Notes: a model not told the origin generated them from the sequence alone. Positions 1 through 10,758 are shown, counted from the first letter of the stretch. The stretch is 44,004 nucleotides of DNA from Armatimonadota bacterium (GCA_016869045.1 VGFC01000012.1:1-44004); one strand, 5' to 3'. Program-made: numbers and translations.

Positions 1-126
<126 letters not shown>

Positions 127-130
127 CCCG

Positions 131-204
131 AGCCGTGGCATGGGCGGCTCGCCCATGGGTGGGGTGGGGTCCAACGGCTGACACGCGCGAGCCGCGCGTG
201 CCAC
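131..204. repeat. Compound intergenic palindrome (two 3-nt-loop hairpins plus an outer GTGGCA/TGCCAC pair) between tuf and rpsJ
   Basis: CATGGGCG-gct-CGCCCATG at 139-157; CACGCGCG-agc-CGCGCGTG at 182-200; GTGGCA 135-140 pairs with TGCCAC 199-204; AGCCGT 131-136 is also complementary to ACGGCT 174-179. Confidence 0.8.
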
Positions 205-226
205 CCGAACGAAACGAGGCACAGAG

Positions 227-553
227 ATGGCCGCTGCCAATCGCATCCGCATCAGGCTGAAGGCGTTCGATCACCAGCTCCTCGATCAGTCCGCGCGGAA
301 GATCGTGGAGACGGCTTCACGCACCGGAGCGAAGGTGTGCGGCCCCGTGCCGCTGCCGACCGAAAAGAGCGTGCACTGCATCGTCAAGCCCACGGCCCTC
401 GGCCGCAGCAGCCGCTCGATGGAGCATTTCGAGGTCCGCACCCATAAGCGGCTCATTGACATTCACGGCTCCACGGCGCGCACGGTCGATGCCCTGATGA
501 AGCTGGACCTGCCCGGGGGCGTCGGCATCGAGATCAAGACGACGGCCAACTAG
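227..553 (+). CDS. rpsJ: 30S ribosomal protein S10
   Basis: [47 protein letters not shown] is typical S10; operon context. Confidence 0.98.
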   Translation: MAAANRIRIRLKAFDHQLLDQSARKIVETASRTGAKVCGPVPLPTEKSVHCIVKPTALGRSSRSMEHFEVRTHKRLIDIHGSTARTVDALMKLDLPGGVGIEIKTTAN

Positions 554-622
554 TGCCGTCTTGTCGTGCCTGCGGCTCACCAGAGCCGCGCCGTGCAGGA
601 CCGCAACGGGAGTGCTACCGAG

Positions 623-1243
623 ATGGCGAAGGGAATGCTGGGCAAGAAACTGGGCATGACGCGGATCTTCAGCGACGAGGGGTACGTCGTGCCCGTGACC
701 GTGATCGTGACCGAGCCGAACGTCGTGGTGCAGCGCAAGACGGCGGAGAAGGACGGCTACGACGCCCTGCAGCTCGGGATCGAGAAGCGCAAGCGACACC
801 GCGTCAACAGCCCGATGACCGGCCACTTCGGGGCGGCGGGCGTCGATCCCGTGCGTTGGCTGCGCGAGGTCCGCTGCGAGGCCGACGATCCGGCCAAGCC
901 CGGCGATGAGATTCGGGTCGAGAGCGTCTTCAAGGAAGGCCAGACGGTCAAGATCACGGGCACCACGAAGGGCAAGGGTTTCGCCGGCGGGATCAAACGA
1001 CACGGCTTCCACGGCGGGAAGGCGACCCACGGCTCGAAGGTACACCGCGCGCCGCAGTCCACGGGCGCGACCGACCCGGCCCGCGTTTTCGCGGGAGTCC
1101 GAAAGCCCGGTCATATGGGGGCCGGCCGCTTCACGCTCGGGAGCGCGAAGGTCGTGAAGATCGACGTCGATCGGAACCTGCTGCTGGTGAAGGGCCCCGT
1201 GCCGGGAGCGAACGGCGGTCTGCTCATCATCACGGCGAGCTGA
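623..1243 (+). CDS. rplC: 50S ribosomal protein L3
   Basis: [16 protein letters not shown]...[26 protein letters not shown]; internal ATG of ORF 566-1243 chosen. Confidence 0.97.
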   Translation: MAKGMLGKKLGMTRIFSDEGYVVPVTVIVTEPNVVVQRKTAEKDGYDALQLGIEKRKRHRVNSPMTGHFGAAGVDPVRWLREVRCEADDPAKPGDEIRVESVFKEGQTVKITGTTKGKGFAGGIKRHGFHGGKATHGSKVHRAPQSTGATDPARVFAGVRKPGHMGAGRFTLGSAKVVKIDVDRNLLLVKGPVPGANGGLLIITAS

Positions 1244-1277
1244 CCGGGTGGCAGCAAGCGCGAAAGGAAGTCCCAGG

Positions 1278-1913
1278 ATGGCTGAGGCAGCGCTCTACAA
1301 CTGCAACGGGGAGAAGATCGACCAGGTCACGCTGCCCGACCAGCTGTTCGATGCGGCGCCGAACCACACGCTCGTGTACCAGGCGGCGATCCGCCTCGGC
1401 CGGGTCCGGCGCGTCGGCTCCGTCAACACCCAGCGCCGCAGCGACGTCTCGAAGACCAGCGCCAAGTGGTATCGGCAGAAGGGCACGGGTCACGCTCGCC
1501 ACGGCAGCCGTTCCGCCAGCGTGTTCGTGGGCGGCAACAAGCCCCACGGGCCGCACGGGCGCAAGACGACGGACGGCCTGCCCAAGCGCGTGAGACGCCA
1601 GGCGGCCTTCGCCGTCCTGAGCGAGCGACGGCGCCAGGCGCGCCTGACGGTGGTGGACGAACTGGCGATCGAGGATTACTCCACGCGCCGGTTTCGGGAG
1701 ATCCTCGACAGCCTGGAGGCCTTCGGCAAGATCCTGGTGGTCATCGGCCCGGGCGAGGACCCGGAGGAGCGCATCTACCGCAGCGGCCGGAACATCCCCG
1801 GCGTCACGATCCGCGTGGCCCCGCACCTGTCGCTGGACGACCTGCTGCACTCGGAACGAATCGTGCTGACGCGCGCGGGCCTGAACACGCTGGAGGAGGT
1901 CTGGCTGTCATGA
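1278..1913 (+). CDS. rplD: 50S ribosomal protein L4
   Basis: KWYRQKGTGHARHGSRSASVFVGGNKPHGPHGR motif; ATG at 1278. Confidence 0.96.
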   Translation: MAEAALYNCNGEKIDQVTLPDQLFDAAPNHTLVYQAAIRLGRVRRVGSVNTQRRSDVSKTSAKWYRQKGTGHARHGSRSASVFVGGNKPHGPHGRKTTDGLPKRVRRQAAFAVLSERRRQARLTVVDELAIEDYSTRRFREILDSLEAFGKILVVIGPGEDPEERIYRSGRNIPGVTIRVAPHLSLDDLLHSERIVLTRAGLNTLEEVWLS

Positions 1914-2245
1914 TCACCCCCGAGATGCTCGCGCAGTACCGGAAGATCATCCTTCGGCCCGTCGTGACCGAGAAGAGCATGGCGCAGGCCGAGGGCGCCA
2001 AGACCGGCACCAAGAAGGGCAGCAAGTACACCTTCGAGGTCGATCCGCAGGCCAACAAGACCGAGATTCGCCGGGCGGTCGAGGCGCTCTGGAGCGTCCG
2101 CGTCGTCGGCGTCAACACAATGACCGTGCGGGGCAAGGAGCGGCGCCACAGCTACCGCCACCGCATTGGCAAGACGGCGCAGCGGAAGAAGGCCATCGTC
2201 ACGCTCGCCCAGGGACAGACCATCGACGTGCTGGCCGGCGGGTAA
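1910..2245 (+). CDS. rplW: 50S ribosomal protein L23
   Basis: MITPEMLAQYRKIILRPVVTEKSM...KYTFEVDPQANKTEIRRAVE; ATGA overlap with rplD; ORF track start at 1466 is an upstream out-of-context extension. Confidence 0.95.
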   Translation: MITPEMLAQYRKIILRPVVTEKSMAQAEGAKTGTKKGSKYTFEVDPQANKTEIRRAVEALWSVRVVGVNTMTVRGKERRHSYRHRIGKTAQRKKAIVTLAQGQTIDVLAGG

Positions 2246-2299
2246 GCAGTCCGTGAGGGTGGAGCGCCCGTCGTCCGTGACGGAGCAAGGTGACCAACG

Positions 2300-3130
2300 A
2301 TGCCTGTAAAGAGCAAGGTGAAGCCGACATCGCCCGGGCGACGGCGCTACCGGCCGCTCGATACGAGTGAGCTGACGAAGAAGGCCCCGGAGAAGACGCT
2401 CACGAGGCGCCGCAAGGTGCACGCGGGCCGTAACAACACGGGTAGCATCACCGTGCGTCACCGCGGCGGCGGCGTGCCGCGCCTCTACCGGCAGATCGAC
2501 TTCAAGCGCCAGCGCGACGGCGTGGCCGCGACGGTCTCGGCCGTCGAGTACGACCCGAACCGCTCCGCGCACATCGCGCTGCTGCACTACGCCGACGGCA
2601 CGAAATCCTACATCCTGGCGCCCCAGGGCCTCAAGGCCGGCGCCAAGATCCTCTCCGGCGAGCGCGTCCCGGTCCGTCCGGGCAACTGCATGCCGCTGGA
2701 GAGCATCCCGGTGGGGACGACGGTCCACTGCGTCGAGCTGCAGCCGTCCAAGGGCGCTCAGCTCGCCCGCAGCGCAGGCACCTCGGCGCAGATCGTGGCG
2801 AAGGAAGGCAAGTACGCGACGCTGAGACTGCCCTCCGGCGAGATGCGCCTGGTGTTCCACAAGTGCCGCGCCACGGTCGGCACGGTCGGGAACGAGGAGC
2901 ACCTGAATGTGGACGCAGGCAAGGCCGGCCGGAAGCGCAAGCAGGGCTGGCGCCCGACGGTTCGCGGCACGGTCATGAACCCGGTGGACCATCCGCACGG
3001 CGGCGGCGAGGGCAAGGCGCCGGTGGGCCGCCCGGGCCCCGTCAGCCCCTGGGGCAAGCCGACGCTCGGCAAGCGCACCCGGGTCAAGAAGCCTAGCGAC
3101 AAGCAGATTCTGCGTCGCCGGTACGCGTAA
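2300..3130 (+). CDS. rplB: 50S ribosomal protein L2
   Basis: [16 protein letters not shown]...[37 protein letters not shown]. Confidence 0.98.
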   Translation: MPVKSKVKPTSPGRRRYRPLDTSELTKKAPEKTLTRRRKVHAGRNNTGSITVRHRGGGVPRLYRQIDFKRQRDGVAATVSAVEYDPNRSAHIALLHYADGTKSYILAPQGLKAGAKILSGERVPVRPGNCMPLESIPVGTTVHCVELQPSKGAQLARSAGTSAQIVAKEGKYATLRLPSGEMRLVFHKCRATVGTVGNEEHLNVDAGKAGRKRKQGWRPTVRGTVMNPVDHPHGGGEGKAPVGRPGPVSPWGKPTLGKRTRVKKPSDKQILRRRYA

Positions 3131-3195
3131 GCTGGTCACCCGGAGCGCGGACATCTTGTCCGCACGTCGTGAGGTCAGCAGACGGAGGACATGGG

Positions 3196-3489
3196 ATGCC
3201 CAGGTCAATCAAGAAGGGCCCGTACGTGTGCGAGAAGCTGATGAAGAAGATCGGCCGGCTGAACGCGGACAACCGCCGGCAGGTGGTCCGCACCTGGTCG
3301 CGGCGTTCGACGATCACGCCGGAGATGGTCGGCCACACGATCGCCGTGCATGACGGCCGGCGGCACATCCCGGTGCTGATCACCGAGAACATGGTCGGCC
3401 ACAAGCTCGGCGAGTTCTCGCCCACGCGTACGTATCGCGGCATGAGCGGCAGCCGGACCGAGCGCACCACGAGGGTGGCTCGCGCGTAG
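3196..3489 (+). CDS. rpsS: 30S ribosomal protein S19
   Basis: [19 protein letters not shown]...[48 protein letters not shown]. Confidence 0.97.
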   Translation: MPRSIKKGPYVCEKLMKKIGRLNADNRRQVVRTWSRRSTITPEMVGHTIAVHDGRRHIPVLITENMVGHKLGEFSPTRTYRGMSGSRTERTTRVARA

Positions 3490-3491
3490 TC

Positions 3492-3520
3492 GGGGCGCAA
3501 GCCCCTCCTGCCCAGGCAGG
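3492..3520. repeat. Two adjacent short hairpins in the rpsS-rplV gap
   Basis: GGGGC-gcaa-GCCCC (3492-3505) followed by CCTGCC-ca-GGCAGG (3507-3520). Confidence 0.6.
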
Positions 3521-3539
3521 GCCCAAGGAGTCGTCGATC

Positions 3540-3881
3540 ATGGAAGTCCGATCCGTCGCCCGTTTCGTCAGATGTGGACCGCAGAAGGTGCGGCGCTATG
3601 CTGCGCTGATCCGCGGTCGCGGAGTGGACGAAGCCCGCGCCATCCTGACGGTCCACCCCAGCCCGGCCGCGGCCGTGTTGGGCAAGGTCCTGAAGTCGGC
3701 CGCCGCCAACGCCGAGAACAACTTCGACCTGGAGCCTGAGGCGCTCACCGTCAAGACCGCGATGGTGGACGACGGTGTGACGATGCCGCGCGTGCGCTAC
3801 CGGGCGCGTGGCCGCGTAGACCGCATCAAGAAGCGTACGTGCCATATCACGGTCATCCTGACCGATGGAGAAGAGGAGTAG
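3540..3881 (+). CDS. rplV: 50S ribosomal protein L22
   Basis: VRSVARFVRCGPQKVRRYAALIRGRGVDEARAIL...RVRYRARGRVDRIKKRTCHITVIL. Confidence 0.96.
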   Translation: MEVRSVARFVRCGPQKVRRYAALIRGRGVDEARAILTVHPSPAAAVLGKVLKSAAANAENNFDLEPEALTVKTAMVDDGVTMPRVRYRARGRVDRIKKRTCHITVILTDGEEE

Positions 3882-3928
3882 GCTCGGGGCAGGCCGCCTG
3901 AGCCATCCGCGAAGCGAGGGCATTCGGC

Positions 3929-4840
3929 ATGGGACAGAAGGTCCACCCGTACGGCTTCCGACTGGGCATCATCCGCCCGTGGCTGAGCAAGTGGTTCGCC
4001 GAGGACACGCGCTACCGTCAGCAGCTCATCGAGGACGTCCGCATCCGCAAGCTGGTGCGCGACCGTCTGCGCAACGCCTCGGTCAGCCAGATCTCCATCG
4101 AGCGCACGGCGGACACGGTGACGGTCGTCGTCCGCACCGCGAAGCCGGGGGTCGTCATCGGGCGGTCGGGAGCCGGCGTGGATCGTCTCAACAAGGACAT
4201 TCAGCAGGCCGTCGGTCGCAAGGTGCACCTGACGGTGGAGGAGGTCAAGCGCCCGGAGGTCGATGCACAGCTCGTCGCCGACAGTATCGCCCACCAGATC
4301 GAGCGCCGGATCAGCTTCCGCCGCGCCATGCGCCAGGCCCTGCAGCGCACGATGAAGGCGGGCGGGCAGGGGATGAAGGTGAAGATCAGCGGTCGCCTGG
4401 GCGGGGCTGAGATCGCCCATTCCGAGGCGGCGAAGAGCCCGACCGGCCGCGTGCCGCTGCACACCCTGCGCGCCGACGTGGACTACGGCCTCTCCCAGGC
4501 GAAGACGAACCAGGGCAACATCGGCGTGAAGGTCTGGATCTACAAGGGCGACATCATGCCCGACCGGCGCCGCCGGGAGTTCGAGCAGGCCCGCGAGCGG
4601 GTCGAGACCCCGGGCATCGCGCCGCGCCGCGAGGCGGCCGAGGAGGCTGCGGCGCCCGTGGAGGAGCCAGTGGCGGAGGTCGAGGTCGCCGAGGTGCCGA
4701 CAGAGCCCGTGGCCGAGCCGGTCGTTGTGCCGGAGCCGGATGTCGCGGTTGAGCCGCCGGCTGAGCCCGAAGCCGTCGTCGAAGAGCCGGCGGTTGCCGA
4801 GACTCCCGAGGAGGGAGACAACCCGGATGTTGATGCCTAA
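3929..4840 (+). CDS. rpsC: 30S ribosomal protein S3 with long acidic C-terminal extension
   Basis: [25 protein letters not shown]...; tail [61 protein letters not shown]. Confidence 0.97.
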   Translation: MGQKVHPYGFRLGIIRPWLSKWFAEDTRYRQQLIEDVRIRKLVRDRLRNASVSQISIERTADTVTVVVRTAKPGVVIGRSGAGVDRLNKDIQQAVGRKVHLTVEEVKRPEVDAQLVADSIAHQIERRISFRRAMRQALQRTMKAGGQGMKVKISGRLGGAEIAHSEAAKSPTGRVPLHTLRADVDYGLSQAKTNQGNIGVKVWIYKGDIMPDRRRREFEQARERVETPGIAPRREAAEEAAAPVEEPVAEVEVAEVPTEPVAEPVVVPEPDVAVEPPAEPEAVVEEPAVAETPEEGDNPDVDA

Positions 4841-5249
4841 GCGAACCAAGTTCCGCCGTCAGCACCGAGGCCGCATGCGCGGCAAGCCCGATCGCGGCGC
4901 GCGCCTGGCCTTCGGCGATTACGCGCTCCAGGCCCTCGAGCCCTGCTGGCTGAGCAGTCGGCAGATTGAGGCGGCCCGTGTCGCCATGACCCGCCATGCC
5001 CGGCGCGGCGGCAAGGTCTGGATCCGCGTCTTCCCTGACAAGCCCGTCACCAAGAAGCCCGCCGAGACGCGCATGGGCAAGGGCAAGGGGGCCCCGGAGT
5101 TCTGGGTGGCGGTCATCAAGACGGGCCGGGTGCTGTTTGAGATGAGCGGCGTCGGCGACGACGTGGCACGCGAGGCGATGCGGTTGGCGGCCATGAAGCT
5201 CCCGATCAAGACGCGCATCGTGTCGCGGGAGGAGATGACCCATGCCTGA
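4827..5249 (+). CDS. rplP: 50S ribosomal protein L16
   Basis: [24 protein letters not shown]...[22 protein letters not shown]; start overlaps the end of rpsC. Confidence 0.96.
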   Translation: MLMPKRTKFRRQHRGRMRGKPDRGARLAFGDYALQALEPCWLSSRQIEAARVAMTRHARRGGKVWIRVFPDKPVTKKPAETRMGKGKGAPEFWVAVIKTGRVLFEMSGVGDDVAREAMRLAAMKLPIKTRIVSREEMTHA

Positions 5250-5469
5250 TGACAGCAAGACCTCCAGTGAGTTCATCGAGCGCCTGCGCACGTTCAGCGA
5301 CCACGAGTTGGTGGAGCGGCTGAACCACGTCTCCGAGAGCCTCTTCAACCTGCGCTTCCGCCTGTCGTCGGGGCAGGTCGAAGACCCGAAGCGGATCCGC
5401 AAGTACCGCAAGGCCATCGCCCGGATCAAGACGATCCAACGCGAGAGGCAGCTCGGAATCAGCCGCTGA
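5242..5469 (+). CDS. rpmC: 50S ribosomal protein L29
   Basis: [51 protein letters not shown]. Confidence 0.94.
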   Translation: MPDDSKTSSEFIERLRTFSDHELVERLNHVSESLFNLRFRLSSGQVEDPKRIRKYRKAIARIKTIQRERQLGISR

Positions 5470-5508
5470 CGGGCGACAACGGGCTGACAGATAGGGAAGG
5501 TTGGACCA

Positions 5509-5772
5509 ATGGCCACAGCAGCGAGGGGCACGCGCAAGACCAAAGAGGGCGTCGTCGTCAGCGCCAAGATGGACAAGACCGTCGTCGTGCGCGTCGAGCG
5601 TCTGACGCGCCACCCGGTCTACAAGAGGGTCCTGCGGCGCAGCGCGACGTTCAAGGCCCACGATGACACGAACGACTGCCATGAGGGCGACCGGGTGGTC
5701 ATCACGGAGTGCCGGCCCCTCAGCAAGGACAAGTCGTGGCGCGTTACGCAGGTCGTGTCGCGAGCGCGGTAG
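5509..5772 (+). CDS. rpsQ: 30S ribosomal protein S17
   Basis: [68 protein letters not shown]. Confidence 0.96.
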   Translation: MATAARGTRKTKEGVVVSAKMDKTVVVRVERLTRHPVYKRVLRRSATFKAHDDTNDCHEGDRVVITECRPLSKDKSWRVTQVVSRAR

Positions 5773-5786
5773 GACAGTGTGCAGTG

Positions 5787-5807
5787 CCCGCCGGCGACAC
5801 CGGCGGG
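5787..5807. repeat. Hairpin at the rpsQ / EF-G junction
   Basis: CCCGCCGG-cgaca-CCGGCGGG, perfect 8-bp arms. Confidence 0.6.
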
Positions 5808-5838
5808 TGTGGCGTGAGATCGCAGGAGGCAGTCCCGG

Positions 5839-7911
5839 ATGTCCAGCTATCGTACGGACCAGATCCGCAATGTGGCGATCATCTCGCACAGCGGAGCCGG
5901 CAAGACCACGCTCAACGAGGCCTTGCTGTTCTGCGCGGGCGCGGTCACACGCCTGGGCCGCGTGGATGACGGCAATGCTGTGGGGGACTACGAGCCGGAA
6001 GAGGTCGAGCGCAAGATCACCATCGTGCCCGCCCTCTGCCACTGCGAGTGGAAGAACGCCAAGGTCAACCTGATCGACACGCCGGGCTACGCCGACTTCA
6101 TCGCCGATGTCATCTTCTCCCTGTGGGTCGCCGAGGGCGCGCTGCTGGTGGTGGACGGCGTGGCGGGCGTTGAGGTGCACACGGAGAAAGTGTTCGCGAC
6201 CGCCAGGGCGATGGGCAAAGCGATGATCGCCGTCGTGAACAAGATGGACAAGCCGAACGCCGACTTCGCTCAGGCCGTGGCCAGCATGGGTCAGCGTCTG
6301 ATGGGCGCCAAGGCCGTCCCCACCCACCTGCCGATCGGACAGGCCGATGGCTTCCGGGGCGTGGTTGACCTGCTGGCAAACAAGGCCATCGTCGGCGTGG
6401 GCAAGGAGGCCAAGGAGCAGGACGTGCCGGGCGACATGGCGGAGGCGGTTGAGGAAGCGCGGACAGCGCTCATCGAGGAGATCGCCTCCAGCGATGACGA
6501 GTTGATGGAGCGCTACCTGGAGGAGCAGGAGATCTCAGCCGAGGAGCTGCGAGCGGCTCTCGGCAAGGCGATCCTCGCCGGAGAGCTCCTCCCGGTCCTG
6601 CCCACGGCGGCGTACAGCTGCGAAGGCGTGAGCGCGCTGCTGGACCTCATCGTCGGCGCTCTGCCCTCCCCGGCCGGTCGGGAGTGGGAGGCGACCGATG
6701 CCGCCGGCAACGAGATCACCCGCGTCTGCGATGCCGCCGAGCCCGGAGCCGCGGTCATCTTCAAGACGGTCAGCGACCCCTACGTGGGGCGGATCAGCTA
6801 CCTGCGAGCCATCTCCGGCGTCCTGGCCGCAGACGGAATCGTCACCTGCGCCAACACGGGCGAGCGCGAGAAGCTCGCCGGGCTCTCGTTCACGCAGGGC
6901 AAGGAAGCGAAGGGCGCACCTGAGCTGGTCGCCGGCGATCTGGGCTGCGTCACCAAGCTGAGCAGCGCGCTGACCTGTCACGTGCTGTGTGACCCGAAGT
7001 CGCTGATCCAACTCAAGCTGCCTGGGTTGCCGGAAGCGATGTACTCCGCGAGCGCCAAGGCCGCCGCGAAGGCCGACGAGGACAAGCTGTCCATCGCGAT
7101 GAGCCGCTACGCCGAGGAAGACATCAGCTTCCGCGCCGAGCGCAACCCGGAAACCGGCGAGATGGTCATCAGCGGCATGGGCGCCATGCACCTGCAGATC
7201 GCCGTCGAGCGGATCAAGCGGAAGTTCGGCGCGGAGATCGAGCTTGGGACGCCCAAGATCCCGTATCGCGAGACCTTCAAGACCGCGATCCGGGTCCAGG
7301 GCCGCCACAAGAAGCAGACCGGCGGGCGTGGGCAGTTCGGGGACGTTTGGATTCGCGTAGAACCGCAGGAGCGCGGCGCGGGCGTCGAGTTCGTGGACGA
7401 AGTGAAGGGCGGCTCGGTCCCCCGCAACTTCATCCCGGCGGTGGAGAAGGGCGTTCGCGAGGCCACGGGGCGGGGTTCGATCGCGGGGTTCCCGGTCGTG
7501 GATATCCGCATCATCCTCGACGACGGCAGCTCGCACTCTGTGGACTCGTCCGACATCGCCTTCCGGACCGCGGGTCGCATTGCCTTCGACAACGCGATGG
7601 CGCAGGCCCAGATGGTCATGCTGGAGCCGATCGTAGAGGTGCAGGTCATCACGCCCGAGGAGCAGGTGGGCGACGTGATGTCCGACCTGAACGGGAGGCG
7701 GGGGAGAGTCCTGGGGATGGAGCCGCGCGGGACCGTGACCGTGGTGAGCGCGCACGTGCCGCTGGGCGAGTTGAGCACGTTCGAGGCCGACCTGCGCTCC
7801 ATGACGCAGGGGCGCGCCTCCTACTCGCAGCGCTTCAGTCACTATGAGGAGCTGCCCGGGCACCTGGCCGAGCGTCTCGCGGCCCAGGCCAAGGAAGAGC
7901 CGGAGGAATAG
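5839..7911 (+). CDS. Elongation factor G-like (EF-G2/FusA-like) translational GTPase
   Basis: G1 HSGAGKTT, G3 DTPGYADF, G4 [29 protein letters not shown] and domain [35 protein letters not shown] rather than AHIDAGKTT/DTPGH suggests the EF-G-like paralog subfamily. Confidence 0.92.
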   Translation: MSSYRTDQIRNVAIISHSGAGKTTLNEALLFCAGAVTRLGRVDDGNAVGDYEPEEVERKITIVPALCHCEWKNAKVNLIDTPGYADFIADVIFSLWVAEGALLVVDGVAGVEVHTEKVFATARAMGKAMIAVVNKMDKPNADFAQAVASMGQRLMGAKAVPTHLPIGQADGFRGVVDLLANKAIVGVGKEAKEQDVPGDMAEAVEEARTALIEEIASSDDELMERYLEEQEISAEELRAALGKAILAGELLPVLPTAAYSCEGVSALLDLIVGALPSPAGREWEATDAAGNEITRVCDAAEPGAAVIFKTVSDPYVGRISYLRAISGVLAADGIVTCANTGEREKLAGLSFTQGKEAKGAPELVAGDLGCVTKLSSALTCHVLCDPKSLIQLKLPGLPEAMYSASAKAAAKADEDKLSIAMSRYAEEDISFRAERNPETGEMVISGMGAMHLQIAVERIKRKFGAEIELGTPKIPYRETFKTAIRVQGRHKKQTGGRGQFGDVWIRVEPQERGAGVEFVDEVKGGSVPRNFIPAVEKGVREATGRGSIAGFPVVDIRIILDDGSSHSVDSSDIAFRTAGRIAFDNAMAQAQMVMLEPIVEVQVITPEEQVGDVMSDLNGRRGRVLGMEPRGTVTVVSAHVPLGELSTFEADLRSMTQGRASYSQRFSHYEELPGHLAERLAAQAKEEPEE

Positions 7912-7951
7912 CGCGTCTCGGCGCAGGCCGGGCGAGCGGGAGTTGACCCAG

Positions 7952-8320
7952 ATGATCCAGCCACTCACGCGACTCAAGGTCACGGACAACAGCGGCGTCC
8001 AGGAGATCATGTGCATCAAGGTGATGGGCCGCGGGGTAACGCGCATTGGCGCCCTGGGCGACGAGATCGTCGCCTCGGCCAAGCGCGTCGCGCCCAACAG
8101 CGCCATCACCAAGGGGAGCGTCGTTCGCGCGGTGATCGTGCGGACGCGGGACACGGTAACGCGCCCGGATGGCTCCTCGATCCGCTTCGACGACAACGCG
8201 GCCGTCATCATCAACGCCCAGAAGGAACCGGTGTGCACGCGCGTGTTTGGGCCGGTGGCCCGCGAGCTGCGGCAGCGCGCCCACATGAAGATCATCTCAC
8301 TGGCGCCTGAGGTCCTCTGA
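7952..8320 (+). CDS. rplN: 50S ribosomal protein L14
   Basis: [26 protein letters not shown]...[11 protein letters not shown]...[29 protein letters not shown]. Confidence 0.96.
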   Translation: MIQPLTRLKVTDNSGVQEIMCIKVMGRGVTRIGALGDEIVASAKRVAPNSAITKGSVVRAVIVRTRDTVTRPDGSSIRFDDNAAVIINAQKEPVCTRVFGPVARELRQRAHMKIISLAPEVL

Positions 8321-8359
8321 GCGAGGACGGCGCTGTCCGGCCGAAGAGGGAGTCCGGTC

Positions 8360-8707
8360 ATGCCAACCATCAAGCTGGGCATCAAGAAGGGCGATCAAGT
8401 TCAGGTCATCTCGGGCAAGGATCGCTCCAAGCGCGGGCGGATCCGCCGCGGTCGCGTGCTGCAGGTCCGTCCGGACGTGGGCCGCGTGATCGTGGACGGC
8501 GTCAACATCCAGAAGAAGGCGCAGCGCCAGTCCCAGAAGATCCGTCAGGGCGGCGTCATCGAGAAGCCCGGCCCGATCCACATCTCCAACGTGATGCTGG
8601 TCTGCCCCAACTGCGCCAGCCCGACTCACCCGCTGCGCCACCGCCGCGATGACGGGCGCCGGGTACGGGTGTGCCGCAAGTGCAAGAAGGACATCGACAC
8701 GGACTAG
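8360..8707 (+). CDS. rplX: 50S ribosomal protein L24 with Cys4 zinc ribbon
   Basis: IKKGDQVQVISGKDRSKRGRIRRGRVLQV...GGVIEKPGPIHISNVMLVCPNC...CRKCKKD. Confidence 0.95.
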   Translation: MPTIKLGIKKGDQVQVISGKDRSKRGRIRRGRVLQVRPDVGRVIVDGVNIQKKAQRQSQKIRQGGVIEKPGPIHISNVMLVCPNCASPTHPLRHRRDDGRRVRVCRKCKKDIDTD

Positions 8708-8726
8708 GACGTCGTCGGCAAGCCGG

Positions 8727-8750
8727 AGGACAGGCATTCCTGCCTGTCCT
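8727..8750. repeat. Dispersed palindromic repeat family A, copy 1
   Basis: AGGACAGGCA-ttcc-TGCCTGTCCT; GGAGGACAGGCATTCCTGCCTGTCC also occurs at 20779-20803. Confidence 0.8.
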
Positions 8751-8794
8751 GAGTAGACGGCACCGGCCACTGGCCGAGGATAGGAAGAGCAGCG

Positions 8795-9367
8795 ATGGCA
8801 GCTGAAACCCCGCCGACCCAACCCGCGCCGCGGCTGAAGTCCCGCTATGAGGGGGACATTCGGCCCGCGCTGATGGACCGGTTCGGCTACACGAACATCT
8901 GGGAAGTCCCGCGCCTGGTGAAGGTCTCCGTGAACATGGGCGTGTCGGACGGCAAAGAGGACATCAAGAACCTCGAGCAGGCCATCAAGGAGCTGGCGAT
9001 GATCATCGGCCAGCGTGCCTGCATCCGGCGTGCCCGCAAGTCGATCGCCGCGTTCGGACTGCGCGCCGGCATGGCGGTGGGCTGCAAGGCCACGTTGCGC
9101 GGCGTTCGCATGTACGAGTTCGTGGACCGCCTGTTCAACGTCTGCCTGCCCCGTATCCGCGACTTCCGGGGGCTGTCGCCGCACGCCTTCGACGGACGCG
9201 GGAGCTACACCATCGGCATCAAGGATCATCTGATCTTCCCCGAACTCGGCTACGACGACGTCGCCAAGACCCGTGGGATGGACATCACGATCGTGACGAC
9301 GGCGAAGACCGACGAGGAAGCGGCGGCCCTGCTCCGCGAGATGGGGCTGCCCCTGGCAGCCGCCTGA
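8795..9367 (+). CDS. rplE: 50S ribosomal protein L5
   Basis: [39 protein letters not shown]...[30 protein letters not shown]. Confidence 0.97.
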   Translation: MAAETPPTQPAPRLKSRYEGDIRPALMDRFGYTNIWEVPRLVKVSVNMGVSDGKEDIKNLEQAIKELAMIIGQRACIRRARKSIAAFGLRAGMAVGCKATLRGVRMYEFVDRLFNVCLPRIRDFRGLSPHAFDGRGSYTIGIKDHLIFPELGYDDVAKTRGMDITIVTTAKTDEEAAALLREMGLPLAAA

Positions 9368-9399
9368 GCCCGCGCGGCCAGGCGTAGGAGGCGCGTTTG

Positions 9400-9585
9400 A
9401 TGGCCAAGAAATCGTGGATTGCGAAGTGGAAGCGGCCGCAGAAGTTCCGGGTCCGCACCTACAACCGGTGTCACATCTGCGGCCGGTCACGCGCGTACAT
9501 GCGCCGCTTCGGCATGTGCCGTATCTGCTTCCGCGAGCACGCGCACCGGGGCGAGATCCCCGGCGTGACGAAGTCCAGCTGGTGA
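9400..9585 (+). CDS. rpsN: 30S ribosomal protein S14 type Z
   Basis: [61 protein letters not shown] (two CxxC). Confidence 0.96.
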   Translation: MAKKSWIAKWKRPQKFRVRTYNRCHICGRSRAYMRRFGMCRICFREHAHRGEIPGVTKSSW

Positions 9586-9671
9586 ATAGAGACGGCCGGC
9601 CGAGGGGAGTGCCCAGGTCAGGGTCGCTCGGTCGGGCCGACGGTGGTTCAGTGCCTTACAGGAGGGGTCTG

Positions 9672-10076
9672 ATGGCTGCTATAACCGACCCAATCGCCGA
9701 CATGCTCACTCGACTGCGCAATGCGAACGCAGCGAGGCACGCGAACGTCGAGATCCCGGCCTCCAAGATCAAGGTCGAGATCGCGAAGATCCTCCATGAA
9801 GAGGGCTTCATCCGCGGCTTCCAGCTTGTCGGCAAGGGCAAGACGCTGCGGATTCGACTCAAGTACACCGCCGACCGGCACCCGGTGCTCAACGGCCTGA
9901 AGCGCGTCAGTCGGCCGGGCTCGCGCGTCTACGTCGGCCGCGAGGACCTGCCGCGCGTGCTCGGAGGCCTCGGCGTTGCCATCGTCTCTACCAGCTCGGG
10001 CGTGATGACGGCCGCCAAGGCGCGCAAGGCGGGCGACCGGGGCGTGGGCGGCGAGGTGCTCGCCTACGTCTGGTAG
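9672..10076 (+). CDS. rpsH: 30S ribosomal protein S8
   Basis: [47 protein letters not shown]...[30 protein letters not shown]; preceded by AGGAGGGG. Confidence 0.97.
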   Translation: MAAITDPIADMLTRLRNANAARHANVEIPASKIKVEIAKILHEEGFIRGFQLVGKGKTLRIRLKYTADRHPVLNGLKRVSRPGSRVYVGREDLPRVLGGLGVAIVSTSSGVMTAAKARKAGDRGVGGEVLAYVW

Positions 10077-10106
10077 TTCGGACGCGAGAAACGAAGGAGC
10101 AGGACC

Positions 10107-10670
10107 ATGTCGCGCATAGGTCTATCGCCCATCCCGCTACCCAAAGGTGTGACCGTCCGGGTGGACGAGGACAACGTCGTCTTCTGCCAGGGCCCCAAGG
10201 GCCCTGAGCTGAGTCGCCGGATTCACCCGGAGATGAAGCTGGAGATCGGCGCTGACCGGATCCTCGTCACCCGGCCGTCCGACCAGAAGCGCCACAAGGC
10301 CCTCCACGGCCTGACCCGATCGCTCGTCGCGAACATGGTCACGGGCGTAACCGAGGGGTTCGAGAAGCGCCTGGAAGTCTTCGGCCTGGGCTATCGTGTG
10401 GAGTTGGACGGAAAGACGCTCGTGCTGCAGGTAGGCTACTCGCACCCGTGCCGTCTGCCGATCCCGGCCGACCTCGAGGTGCAGGTCGAACAGAACCGGG
10501 TGACCGTCCGCGGCGCCGACAAGGAACGCGTCGGGCAGTTCGCGGCCAACATCCGCAAGCTGCGCAAGATGTCGGTCTACCGTCCGCGCGGCAGCGATCT
10601 GCGCGGCATCCGTTACGTCGGCGAGACGATCCGCTTCAAGGCGGGCAAGGCCGGCAAGGTCGGCGGCTAG
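10107..10670 (+). CDS. rplF: 50S ribosomal protein L6
   Basis: MSRIGLSPIPLPKGVTVRVDEDNVVFCQGPKG...KKRPP-like C-terminal YRPRGSDLRGIRYVGETIRFKAGKAGKVGG. Confidence 0.97.
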   Translation: MSRIGLSPIPLPKGVTVRVDEDNVVFCQGPKGPELSRRIHPEMKLEIGADRILVTRPSDQKRHKALHGLTRSLVANMVTGVTEGFEKRLEVFGLGYRVELDGKTLVLQVGYSHPCRLPIPADLEVQVEQNRVTVRGADKERVGQFAANIRKLRKMSVYRPRGSDLRGIRYVGETIRFKAGKAGKVGG

Positions 10671-10686
10671 CGCCTTGGGGGGACGA

Positions 10687-10711
10687 TGTAGGGGCGCGAT
10701 TCATCGCGCCC
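10687..10711 (+). repeat. Dispersed palindromic repeat family B (TGTAGGGGC...), copy 1, followed by a second hairpin at 10724-10741
   Basis: GGGCGCGA-ttca-TCGCGCCC at 10692-10711; AGGGCGC-ctga-GCGCCCT at 10724-10741. Confidence 0.75.
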
Positions 10712-10758
10712 GTCGGAAGTCGTAGGGCGCCTGAGCGCCCTGGTTGCGGAGAGTTGAG

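Noticed and set aside
1775-3208. 477-aa minus-strand ORF opposite rplW/rplB
   Set aside because: Overlaps unambiguous r-protein genes; low-complexity Arg/Leu/His composition.
6535-8385. 616-aa minus-strand ORF opposite the EF-G gene
   Set aside because: Shadow ORF; spans several clearly coding + strand genes and has no recognisable motif.
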